Source: Hysterium pulicare CBS 123377 (taxonomy: Eukaryota; Ascomycota; Dothideomycetes; Hysteriales; Hysteriaceae). Taken from it: DNA of 25,969 nucleotides. Each line of letters starts with the position of its first letter. Within the stretch, counting starts at the first letter, position 1. The notes under the pieces are model-generated. The model had not been told where the DNA came from, did not search any database, and was given only the letters and a program-made list of their open reading frames with translations. A program made the position numbers and the translations under genes. The stretch is from the NCBI GenBank assembly GCA_000467715.1, contig AJFK01000152.1:1-25969 (forward strand), in the 5' to 3' direction. Of the stretch, positions 11,911-19,900 are shown piece by piece.

Positions 11911-13186
11911 TCAAGGTCGTACTATAAGGCATTTGTCAGCGATGTTGTGATGTAGCTCTAGTTGAGCGGACAAGAACATACCTGGAGAGGAGGGCCGGGT
12001 GATAGTCATGTTGTTACACATCTCCTCCCACGCCCGTTGGTGGAACGAAGTCTCCTCGGGCGGTGGATGCTCACCCTCGCCAAGAAGCCCATAGCGCATA
12101 AGCTTGTCGGAACGTGACGTCGCTGGTCTTTGTAGGGACGGGAGTGGGCTGAATGCTGGGTACTGCTGTTGGGTCCAACGAAAAGAAATTTATTGCCTGA
12201 CGCCGTCTACGGATTTCTTCAACATGAGTCTGCAACTCTGCCCATTAGCAGAGTCGGCTTTTTCAAGCCGCTCGTGACATGAAGAAATCTAGCGATGCAT
12301 ACTGTTGTCCGGAATACTGGAGAGCTTAATGGCTTTCAGAGCTTGAAATGACATGTTAGATCGTTGGGATCCACTCCCGCTATCCCGATGGATCGCGACA
12401 GCGCTCACCCTGCTTGAAGAGAGCTCAAACAACCTTGAGTAGTTCAAAGCGTAAAGCCGCAGGCGTGGTATGTTCTTGAGCGCACGAGTAGCTGCAACGG
12501 CTAAGAGACTGGAGAGCGGCTGGGTTCCCGCCGCATGACATCTCTTCTTGAGTTGGCCAATATCTTCAGGACCTCCCTGCATGAAACTCTACCAGAGTAT
12601 TCTCCTCCTTGCCTCCATGTATTGTTCCTTGTGGCCCTCATTGATATCAGCTTCAGCGGCTCCTTCCGCGGCGGACTCTTGTCGCATTCATATTTGCCTT
12701 CACCTCCGCAAGCGCGCGACGCTTCCTAGGCTGTGTGTTCGATTCTGGATCCGACGCGAATGATTGTGGGATAACATGGCCGCGTGTACGTGGTCGCTTG
12801 CTCGAGTCTGTGTGGGTTGTAGTGTTGTCGTCGGCGGCTTCGATGCGCAAGCTAGGCAGAATTGGCTCGGCTGCTGAGGGGCATTGGGAGGTATGGCTGC
12901 GTCGGGAGATGGGGAGAATGGAGCTTGAAGGTCGTCGGGCTGGTGATGTGGGCAGCCGGAGGGTGCGACAATGCGGTATGCCGTTGCTGCAGGTGGCATG
13001 CTTTGGTTTCGGCCTCGGCTTCGGCGGTTCGGTGTCGTTCGCCAAGTCAGCCTCGGTAGCGTGCGTCATCGGCGCCGAAAACCGAACTGCTCGAGATTCC
13101 TCACCAGCTTCATTCCCAGTGCTGAGTATCGCATACGCTCTTTGACGCCGTAAACTCCACTTCAATAATGAATCTTGTCTCAACAT
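11911..13186 (-). pseudogene. Decayed gene of unrecognised family (basic, coiled-coil-like)
   Basis: A minus-strand coding trail shifts between frames. From ATG 13186 to 12653 it is open (MLRQDSLLKWSLRRQRAYAI, a Pro/Ser-rich middle, then SSKRPRTRGHV and a basic RKRRALAEVKAN). The frame then jumps to SAAEGAAEADINEGHKEQ and meets TAG at 12589-12591. It resumes with SFMQGGPEDIGQLKKRC and jumps again (NPAALQSLSRCSYSCAQEHT). A coiled-coil-like section follows (CHERLEKADSANGQ, then LQTHVEEIRRRRQAINFF, 12071-12241) with a shift between the two. The last part, HPPPEETSFHQRAWEEM, is in the 11911-12099 frame. At least four frame changes or stops make an intact product impossible. Total length would be about 400 residues. 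Nuclear localisation is suggested by the basic clusters. No family was recognised, so no function is proposed. Confidence 0.5.
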
Positions 13187-13314
13187 CGGCACATCAACAT
13201 CGCCGAACGGGGGTAGCTTTACTACAGACCAAAGTTACCCACCCTCAGACCTGTATCGGTCTCCCAGTGAAGCCAAACCCGGAGGAAATCCATCTGGAAA
13301 TCAACTCGCTTTCG

Positions 13315-14220
13315 AGCATGTGCCTCTCTGTTCCCATGTCGGACTTAGATCCGGATGCTAAACTTATTAAATACTTCTCACAACATTGTTCTATTGAGAT
13401 TAGGGGGAAATCATTGAATCCTGGGAACTTCTGCTGGGATCCAAGTCCTCCCTCTCGGCGTCGCAACCGCCCAAATCACTCCCTGGAGCCCACCATCGGA
13501 GGCACAATCTTCTTTAGGAACTCTTCTATCGCATTGCATTTTAGAAGAAGGCTCCAGTGGCACCGGCCAGGATAGTTGGACCTTCTTCAGCGTTCCAGGC
13601 GGCTTGGTCCATAGCTGTGCAGTATCTCTATCTCTGGTGAACGCATACGTTCGTAAAGGGTCTGGCAGGTTAAGGGCAAACCAGATAGACCTGCGGCATT
13701 ATTGGGAAAAGATATATCAAATAGTGGCGTTGGCGATGTAGAACATTCTCCAACCGTTGCCGTTCTTACGATGTGTCTATTGGGAAACAAGCGGAGGGCA
13801 GTTAAGTGATGCTGCTCCGTAGCCTGGGAGAGGTTTGACCATTGGGCAGTGCAATTTGGCGCATGGAAGATGCATGTTCACGGGACTGCTGCCGATTGAT
13901 CCCACACTCTGAAAGGGAAAGGAGACTTTACCGCAAGGCAAACACTATCGCGAGTTCGCGGAAGATATCATTCTCGCCGGGCAGCTAGTTAACACCCAAG
14001 ACCATTTTCCCTCCACATTCAAGACCAATGTCCACTTCCGCTGGTATGTTAACGTGTTCGCCCATCTTATTGTGCTCATACCGCAGCTTCCTAGCGGCGA
14101 TGACGATGGGCAGAAACCCGTTTCATGACCATCCTCCAATCGTGGACCACAATCGATCTCGAATCCTATTCTGCTAATGTACAACGCCGTTTCGGGCCGC
14201 CGTTCATTTTGCCCAACTAA
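13315..14220 (+). pseudogene. Decayed gene resembling a fungal Zn2Cys6 transcription-factor regulatory domain
   Basis: Coding-like segments appear in order on the plus strand: 13315-13423 (VPMSDLDPDAKLIKYFSQHC), 13424-13741 (GIQVLPLGVATAQITPW, SWTFFSVPGGLVHSCAVSLS, LRHYWEKIYQIVALAM, then TAG), 13810-13899 (WERFDHWAVQFGAWKMHVHG, then TGA), 13913-14128 (GKHYREFAEDIILAGQLV, HFRWYVNVFAHLIVLIPQLP) and 14125-14220 (MTILQSWTTIDLESYSANVQ). The sequence 'terminal helix, NP..., PLA-like, LVH..., W.MHVHG' resembles the regulatory domain that follows the Zn2Cys6 cluster in many ascomycete activators (PF11951-like). That assignment is an inference from layout only. No zinc cluster was found upstream. Frames change at least three times, so it is not functional. 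It lies head to head with the relic at 11911-13186. Confidence 0.35.
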
Positions 14221-14412
14221 ATCCACCATTTGTGCTCGACTTCAGCTAGCTTGCCGCAAATCACAGTCCTCGTGAGCGCTGCCACGGTGAATCTGCGGAA
14301 ACGAAACAAAGGAAGGGATATAGTGGTGAGGTGGCGAGGTAGTGAGAAAGTAGAAGTGGAAGTGTGTAGGGAAGGCTAATAAAGAGTTAGTTAGGTGGGC
14401 CTAATAATCCCC

Positions 14413-14461
14413 AAGGCGTCCATCGGCTGGTGAGGAATTATCACCAACCGATAGACGCCTT
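14413..14461. repeat. Strong inverted repeat / hairpin
   Basis: A 21-nt left arm (14413-14433, starting aaggcgtc) and a 21-nt right arm (14441-14461, ending gacgcctt) are inverse complements except at two positions, around a 7-nt loop. Both mismatches are C/T transitions, so the RNA form would pair by G-U on one strand. It may be a MITE core, a small hairpin RNA locus or a terminal-repeat remnant. Confidence 0.65.
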
Positions 14462-14703
14462 ATGATGAATACGTTAGTAAGCCCATCACCAAGCACCGAG
14501 ATACGCGCCGCTACTCTAGTTCTCTATATTGAGAGAACGTGTAAATGTAATTTCTGGATTACGCTTCAAGAGAAGCATTATACCTGCCATCACAATTCCT
14601 CTCAACCCGCGCACAGTCGCCCGTAAAGCCATCAATGACACCATCCACTACTCCCAATCTTCCTTAGTCCACCAGTGACTCAGGCTCCAAAGATGGATCC
14701 CAA

Positions 14704-15113
14704 ATGTCAACCTCCGGCTCAATCGTGGGGAACCACGCGACGGCGCGAAAGGGACAAGCAGCTGCATCGAAAGCGGCTACAAAGCCAGCGTGCATGAAAG
14801 CTGCACAAGCGACGACAGCGACGCGTCGAGAGATCGGTAGGAGCATGGAGAACGAGAAGGTGGCTGCGACAAAGAAGGCGGCGGCGAAGAGAAAGACACC
14901 TCTCGAGACTTGATGGGTTGCGAGCGGATCCCCTTTGTCGACTTTCGCTTGCGACGCTACGCGCACCCATATGAAGTGACTGGGCGGGAGGAAGAGAGAC
15001 TTTGTCTTCCACTAAGGAGTGCTACGACCAGCGGATTTGAGGCAGCTTTGGGAGAACTTGACGCGGACGAAGTGGACGATGTGAAAGGGGAGAGGGCCGC
15101 GGGATATCAGTGA
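14704..15113 (+). CDS. Two overlapping ORFs (14704-14913 and 14910-15113), hypothetical
   Basis: The first ORF (69 residues) is Lys/Ala/Thr-rich (ARKGQAAASKAATKP, VAATKKAAAKRKTPLE), like a low-complexity nuclear tail. The second (67 residues), in another frame, overlaps its end and carries an acidic terminus (LGELDADEVDDVKGE). A third frame across 14692-14812 is also basic (DPKCQPPAQSWGTTRRRERD), so frame choice is uncertain. They may be pieces of one decayed nuclear-protein gene. No domain was recognised. An antisense ORF (14664-14966) covers the same bases and is probably its shadow. Confidence 0.22.
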
Positions 15114-15151
15114 ATGATAGCCAGGAACTCAGTCAAGCATAAAGCCTTCGG

Positions 15152-15415
15152 ATGACCATCCTCCAAACGACGGCTTATACTATCTCTAGAGCACAGAGGA
15201 ATAGTCGAAGGATAGAGTCATATTATGGACGCACGGCAGCTATGAGCATCGACGCAGATGTTTCCGACGACCCCGATGATGAGGAGTATGCCAGTCCAGA
15301 TCGATCTACAACAAGCTTTTTAGGTACCAGATCCGATCCTAAAATGTGCCACTCTGACATCAAGATCTCCAGACTACCACATCGGCGACACATCTCCAAC
15401 AGTGCCGTTGGCTAG
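15152..15415 (+). CDS. Small acidic ORF, 87 residues, hypothetical
   Basis: An open frame with an Asp/Glu-rich stretch (DADVSDDPDDEEYASPD) flanked by Arg/Ser/His-rich segments. No domain was recognised. It follows the fragments at 14704-15113 and could belong to the same decayed locus. Alternatively it is a chance ORF. Confidence 0.2.
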   Translation: MTILQTTAYTISRAQRNSRRIESYYGRTAAMSIDADVSDDPDDEEYASPDRSTTSFLGTRSDPKMCHSDIKISRLPHRRHISNSAVG

Positions 15416-16464
15416 GTACGGCGCTCTCACAGTCAAGCAAAGGAATCAGAGATGGGACATAGTCAGGCAAAATCTAGGTATTCATTTGAGGCTAACTGCT
15501 CGATAAGCGTTTCCTCCCCAAAAGTTGCCTCTGCGTGAAGAGTGTTGGTATCTTCTCAGTATAGATCATCTGTCGTTGACCCTCCTCTACTTCTTACTTC
15601 GCCCAGCCCCGAAATCCCTCGTTGCCTACTAGCCCAACGAGGCTATTTTAGAGTCCACCGTGTCTAAATTTCATGCTTGATTCCGGTACCCAGCAAACAA
15701 TAATCTTCATAATTCACCATTCACCTAGATGCTGAACGAGAATCACTACCGGTCATGGAAGCATTCACAGCTCTAGAGTACTCTCTAACGATGATTCCAG
15801 ATTCAACTGTCTTCACAGCTGCCGTTCGCTGGCATCGCTAAGCCGGAATCCATGGCATCATCTCCTCCAAGTCCTTGTCCCAGCCCATCACAGCATACTG
15901 CGCTTCTCTGGCTGTCTGAAAGTTCAAGGCTACTAAGGTAGCTACTGGCTGGACCTGTAATGCGACTCCTCGGCATTTCGCGAAGTCTTCACTACGATTG
16001 GGATCGATGTTGCTGTTCAGTTCTCCGGACAAATCGGGGTTGCAAGGTTCAGCATCTAGATGGCATATAGAACGTTTTATAGCTTTCGTAGCAGTCTCTT
16101 TTTAAAGATAAGCGAGATAGTATTCTCGAGCTATCTAGAAATAGATTATCACTTTCTTCAAGCATAAACTCTTACGTAGGCGCGATTATAAAGGATTTCC
16201 TTCTTTAAGTAACGCTTCTAGAGTAATTTCTAGAATTAATAATTACTAGAATTAATAATTACTAGAATTAATAATTACTAGAATTTATTTTTTTGTTAAT
16301 TATAGTCCACAACTAACTAAAGAAAACGCGAACCACTTCTGGGGCTAGAAGAAGGGCGTCATCCACCATCCTATAGACGGCTCGTACGGTGCTAGAATGC
16401 GTGTTCCTGTTGATGAGAGCATCCATAGCATTAGGACCATGAGTTTGCCGTGTCAATAAATCCG
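15416..16464. other. Non-coding, AT-rich toward 3' side
   Basis: No convincing ORF was found. An 8-bp inverted repeat (cctcgttg / caacgagg) lies near 15619-15643. From about 16070 the sequence turns strongly AT-rich and contains the tandem array at 16229-16285. It is probably a decayed repeat element. Confidence 0.35.
16229..16285. repeat. AT-rich 16-bp tandem repeat, about 3.5 copies
   Basis: The unit actagaattaataatt is repeated head to tail at 16229-16244 (first base differs), 16245-16260 and 16261-16276, with a partial copy to 16285, followed by a T-run. Each unit includes the self-complementary-like core aattaataatt. Similar AATTA-rich motifs occur at the far right end of the window (25938-25969). 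Confidence 0.8.
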
Positions 16465-16752
16465 TTATATTTGAGGTTCATAAATTTGGTCTGGTGGGAG
16501 TGAGTTGTAAAGGCTCTGAACATGTGGAAGGGGATGGTGGTGCGGAGGATCATGGGGTTGTTGTGAGTTGACGATAGAATGATTCAAATACTTCCTGGTG
16601 TAAATAGGGCGTATTGTATCTTTCAAAGCATTAAAGACAGCATTTGGAATAAAAGAATCGAGAAAAGATAGAGTATATTCACTTGAACCAGGTCGGAGAA
16701 GTTGGAAATATATCTCTCGACTACTTGGGTATTCTATACTATAGAAGTCCAC
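16465..16752 (-). CDS. Hypothetical ORF, 95 residues
   Basis: An uninterrupted minus-strand ORF (MDFYSIEYPSSREIYFQLL, then AVFNALKDTIRPIYTRKYL, His/Pro-rich tail). The composition is protein-like, but no domain was recognised. It sits between an AT-rich repeat and the HNH gene. It may be a small gene or a transposon or gene remnant. Confidence 0.28.
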   Translation of the reverse strand: MDFYSIEYPSSREIYFQLLRPGSSEYTLSFLDSFIPNAVFNALKDTIRPIYTRKYLNHSIVNSQQPHDPPHHHPLPHVQSLYNSLPPDQIYEPQI

Positions 16753-16963
16753 TTTGAACGCCTAAACCATGTAGGGGTTACGTAGGATGCTGAGAAGAGA
16801 AAACAACGCTGATCATACCGCAACGAGAAAGTGAAGAATTGGTCTATGGGGGTATCAGTAATCATGCCCTTGCGACCCAACGCCATCGCTCATAATGCCA
16901 AAAAGACTTTCAAGTTAAGTACAACCACACACATGGCCGCATAGCGATCCCATTATACCTTCA

Positions 16964-18196
16964 TCATCCTTGCATCGCCCTCTTTCTTGCTCTTTCAATG
17001 ATCGGCTGAATAAAGTCTCGTCTGTGATTGATAGCTTCCTGCGCCGTAGCTTGTGGTCCGTACTTCCACAACTGACGGGGTCCTGGGCCTGTCGATTGTG
17101 CTTGTGTAGGTCGCTTCCGCTCGGGGGCTTTGCGGGCTGGCGGAGAAGGTTCTGAAGAGATGGGAGGAGACATGTATTTTGGAGTTTTGGTCGGGGCAGA
17201 ACGGGACTGCACGTTGGAATTGGGAGGGTTTTTCGGGGAGTTGGAGGAGTTTCGTGGGGTTGGAGGTGGTTGGGGTGATGGTCTTGCAGGGCGATCATTT
17301 CCCGGGCCAGCGAAGTTGCCTAGATTGGCATCCGCGTCAGGCTGTGTGTGACCACCGGTGACACCAGATTGGTTGTTGCCGGAATCCTGCAATAGATCTC
17401 CTGCCTGGTATAGCATGTTCAAATCACTAAGCTGGACTTTTACATCCTGAGGGACATGTTGCGGTCCCATAGCAATCTGTCCGAATGCACGATTCAGCAT
17501 CGCCATAGGGTCGCCATGCCATTTCTTCTGTTCCCCATATGCACCCAGTTGGTATTCGCCAGGGAAAATTCGGTCCATCAGATATCTCTGGTATAACCCC
17601 GACACTTTCGCATATTGATCACTTGTCGGCGGTACTCTCACAGCAGGTTGGGTCAGGTGTTCGAGTTGATATTGAGTTTCCAAATCGAAGAAGAATTGAA
17701 GATCCGCGGGGATAATGATGATGCCGGGTGCCCAATAGTCGTCAAATGCGCGGTGACATGTTCCGCAGAGAGGGATCGCATTGTCAAAGGTCGATGGCGA
17801 TTCAATCGATAATCGTCCATAGAGCTTTAGATGTGAGAGCCGCGAATCTGCCTGCGCTATCACATGGGCGACTTCCGGGCGGTTGGATTCGCAGTACCAG
17901 CATTTGTGATTATAGAGATCCTTCACTCTATTCCTTGTGGTGACGGTAAATGCGCTGCTGGCAGTACCTCTGGATCGGACCGAGGAGCTGATGCCGTCGT
18001 CATCATCCAGAGCGCTGCCGATTGCAGACTGTTGTGACGATGTATTGCGGCGAGGGGTGATGATCGAACTTCGTGACGACGTCGGCCGCTTCGAAGCAGG
18101 TCGGGTGGGAGGTGGCATAGGATCGGAATCAGGGGTCGCCTGGTCAGCATCGGACAGCGAGTCCTGGCGCTTGCGTTTCTCTTTGGCTTTGGTCAT
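16964..18196 (-). CDS. HNH endonuclease-domain protein (fungal HNH_2-like)
   Basis: A single uninterrupted exon encodes 410 residues. The N-terminus (1-85) is basic then Ser/Pro-rich with nuclear-signal-like KAKEKRKR. The HNH module spans about 88-155: CWYC (99-102), AHVIA with H111, STFDNAIPLC with N139, and CGTCHRAFD with C144, C147 and H148. The two CxxC pairs fit the structural zinc, and His111, Asn139 and His148 fit the HNH triad. A helical region (160-275, LYQRYLMDRIFPGEYQLG) follows, then a Pro/Ser-rich disordered stretch (290-375) and a short basic end (RARKRAMQG). Such proteins are common in Pezizomycotina and mostly uncharacterised; nuclease activity is plausible but not shown. The start ATG at 18196 follows a G at -3. 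No intron or lesion was seen. The promoter side holds a GATA-type palindrome about 120 bp upstream. Confidence 0.9.
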   Translation of the reverse strand: MTKAKEKRKRQDSLSDADQATPDSDPMPPPTRPASKRPTSSRSSIITPRRNTSSQQSAIGSALDDDDGISSSVRSRGTASSAFTVTTRNRVKDLYNHKCWYCESNRPEVAHVIAQADSRLSHLKLYGRLSIESPSTFDNAIPLCGTCHRAFDDYWAPGIIIIPADLQFFFDLETQYQLEHLTQPAVRVPPTSDQYAKVSGLYQRYLMDRIFPGEYQLGAYGEQKKWHGDPMAMLNRAFGQIAMGPQHVPQDVKVQLSDLNMLYQAGDLLQDSGNNQSGVTGGHTQPDADANLGNFAGPGNDRPARPSPQPPPTPRNSSNSPKNPPNSNVQSRSAPTKTPKYMSPPISSEPSPPARKAPERKRPTQAQSTGPGPRQLWKYGPQATAQEAINHRRDFIQPIIERARKRAMQG

Positions 18197-18220
18197 TGCG
18201 TAGGATGGGGGCGTCGTGAT

Positions 18221-18246
18221 GTGTTGTGGTGAGGTGTTGTGGTGAG
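18221..18246. repeat. 13-bp direct tandem duplication upstream of the HNH gene
   Basis: The unit gtgttgtggtgag is repeated exactly at 18221-18233 and 18234-18246, 25 bp upstream of the HNH start codon, in the putative leader. Confidence 0.7.
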
Positions 18247-18316
18247 GGTGTCGGGAAGAGGTCGGGAAGTTTCGATGCCAAGCGAATATGACGCACGAGC
18301 CATCCCGTGACCAGGC

Positions 18317-18338
18317 TTATCGATAAGCTTATCGATAA
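18317..18338. promoter_or_regulatory. Perfect 22-bp palindrome of GATA-type sites
   Basis: The half-site TTATCGATAAG is followed by its exact reverse complement, giving four overlapping GATAA/TTATC cores in 22 bp. It lies about 120 bp upstream of the HNH gene start. Fungal GATA factors (AreA/Nit2, SREA, white-collar types) bind GATA cores, so this may be a regulatory element; binding is an inference. Confidence 0.55.
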
Positions 18339-18357
18339 CGCCGCGCTCCAAACCCCC

Positions 18358-18388
18358 GAGTCCTCTCTATGAACGACAAAGAGGACTC
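18358..18388. repeat. 9-bp perfect inverted repeat, 13-nt loop
   Basis: The arms gagtcctct (18358-18366) and agaggactc (18380-18388) are perfect inverse complements. The element sits just beyond the GATA palindrome. Its function is unknown; it could be a second operator-like site or a chance hairpin. Confidence 0.5.
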
Positions 18389-18389
18389 A

Positions 18390-19093
18390 GATTGGCTATC
18401 ATTATTAGTGGTACTATAAATGTCTATAGCTACCTATACCTAGGTACATCTCCTTCTAGACGTCATTTCCCACTAACCTCAAGGATGGCAACTGGCTTTA
18501 ACGCCTTGTACCGAGGTCAAGTCGGCTGTGTAGGCCGGCAGGACAGCCGTGGGTAGGCGCAGACTTATCCTCCGCAAACAATAAATTATAATACTCTATA
18601 TAACTTATTACGCTTTGTTCTTCTCTATATATTAATGTTTCTAGTAACCTTCTAGTTTTATTAATATTTACCCCATCAAATGTAGCATGTTGGAAAATGG
18701 GTCCTCTTCGGTCTGCAAGACGCTGCCTCACCCACTGCGCTCTTGATCCCAACCCGTTCGGATGGGTTGGATCGAGACTCCTCCTTGCCATGCTTGAGCG
18801 TCCGGAAGCGGAACGCTGCTCGAGGGGCTGCCAGAAAGAAGGAACTAAAACTAGATTCATCGGGAGGCATCCAAGTCGCCGGAAACCAGCGAGGCATCAT
18901 AGGAAGAACAAGAGACCTACGTTTATCTTGGCTATGTGAACTAGCAAGCCTTCCGGGCGGCCATCAATAAGTTCTAAACTTCCCGTCTTGTCTCCATCGA
19001 TTGCGGGAGGCGACATGTGGAACTCGGCGGCTTTCGAACTTGCGGAGTGGGGCCTTCTCGCCATCGGTGAGTTGCTCTCTAAACTCGGGCTGA
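18390..19093. other. Decayed region with AT-rich patch, no firm gene
   Basis: An AT-rich patch lies at about 18580-18680 (runs such as attaatgtttctagtaacc) within more GC-balanced DNA. A minus ORF (18498-18860) reads through the AT-rich part, and overlapping plus ORFs lie at 18697-18970. None shows a domain. It is probably a transposon or gene relic. Confidence 0.3.
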
Positions 19094-19780
19094 AAGGCGA
19101 TTCGGATAACTCCAGTAGAGAAAGAAGTAGGCTCTGCTCAAGGCAAAAGCCACGCTGAACACTACGGTGACTATACATACAAGCATTTCTTTGCCCGAAA
19201 ACCTCAGGAACTGATGGCCAAGTTGCGTACGTGGTGGTCCTTCATGGACCCTTCGTCCTACTTTGCTTCGTACTCTTAAGATGAACTGAAAACAGACGCT
19301 CCTGCAGTCTCTCCTAGCGAAAAGTTTGTCTTAGACTTGAGTGGTCCGGAGCCTTCAGCAAGAACGCTATATTTCTCTTGCATTAAGGAAGGCCGAGGAC
19401 ATGATCCACTATTACCCTCTTTTCCCTCGAACATGCGGGTTGATGTCGGTTCCACGCACTCGTACAGATGAGTGCTTAATGTTGCTCCAATCCGCAGCGA
19501 AGAAGGGCGAGCTATCCGTTGAGACCCGATTACCCTCTACACTGGAGATAAGGATGTGGCTCGTCCATGCGAAGCATTTTGGCAGCCTGCGCTACATAAC
19601 TCTTCCGCTTGCAATAACATCGCAGGTGTGCAGTGTTTGTCCACTTCTATAGTATTATACCGTTCCCTCTAGCCTTCGCTCACCGTAGTAACGATGAGTT
19701 CAAGCAACGAAATGGGGCTTGTTCTAGGTTCGCCTCTCGCCCCGCCACGATGGCGCACCCACATCGCACGTCTTTACTGA
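19094..19780 (+). pseudogene. Decayed coding stretch of unrecognised family
   Basis: One plus-strand frame stays protein-like for about 229 codons, broken by five stops (TAA 19277, TGA 19469, TGA 19520, TAG 19670, TGA 19778). It reads HYGDYTYKHFFARKPQELM, LRTWWSFMDPSSYFASYS, stop, DELKTDAPAVSPSEKFVLDL, LYTGDKDVARPCEAFWQP, GLVLGSPLAPPRWRTHIARL. The first TAA is directly followed in frame by coding-like sequence. All five stops could have arisen from CAA, CAG, CGA or TGG by single C-to-T or G-to-A changes. A competing frame (19341-19652) is also open and could be the real one in part. After 19770 another frame (VFTDNKILFYQKAKQFLGWC) continues. No family was recognised. Confidence 0.35.
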
Positions 19781-19900
19781 CAATAAGATCCTCTTCTACC
19801 AAAAAGCCAAGCAATTTCTCGGTTGGTGCCTATCATGAGTTTGGAACTTTCGTCCAGCAAATTACTTACCTCACCGTTGACGCTTATGGATGAACGGGTT

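Noticed and set aside
12735-13145. Plus-strand ORF of 136 codons
   Set aside because: The minus strand reads more protein-like here (QRAYAILSTGNEAGEE), continuous with further minus-strand segments. The plus ORF is Gly/Arg/Val-biased like a shadow.
8871-19900. Giant transposon (Starship) cargo, considered because of decayed accessory-type genes
   Set aside because: No tyrosine-recombinase captain, no recognisable DUF3723, patatin-like or NLR gene, and no terminal repeats were identified in the window.
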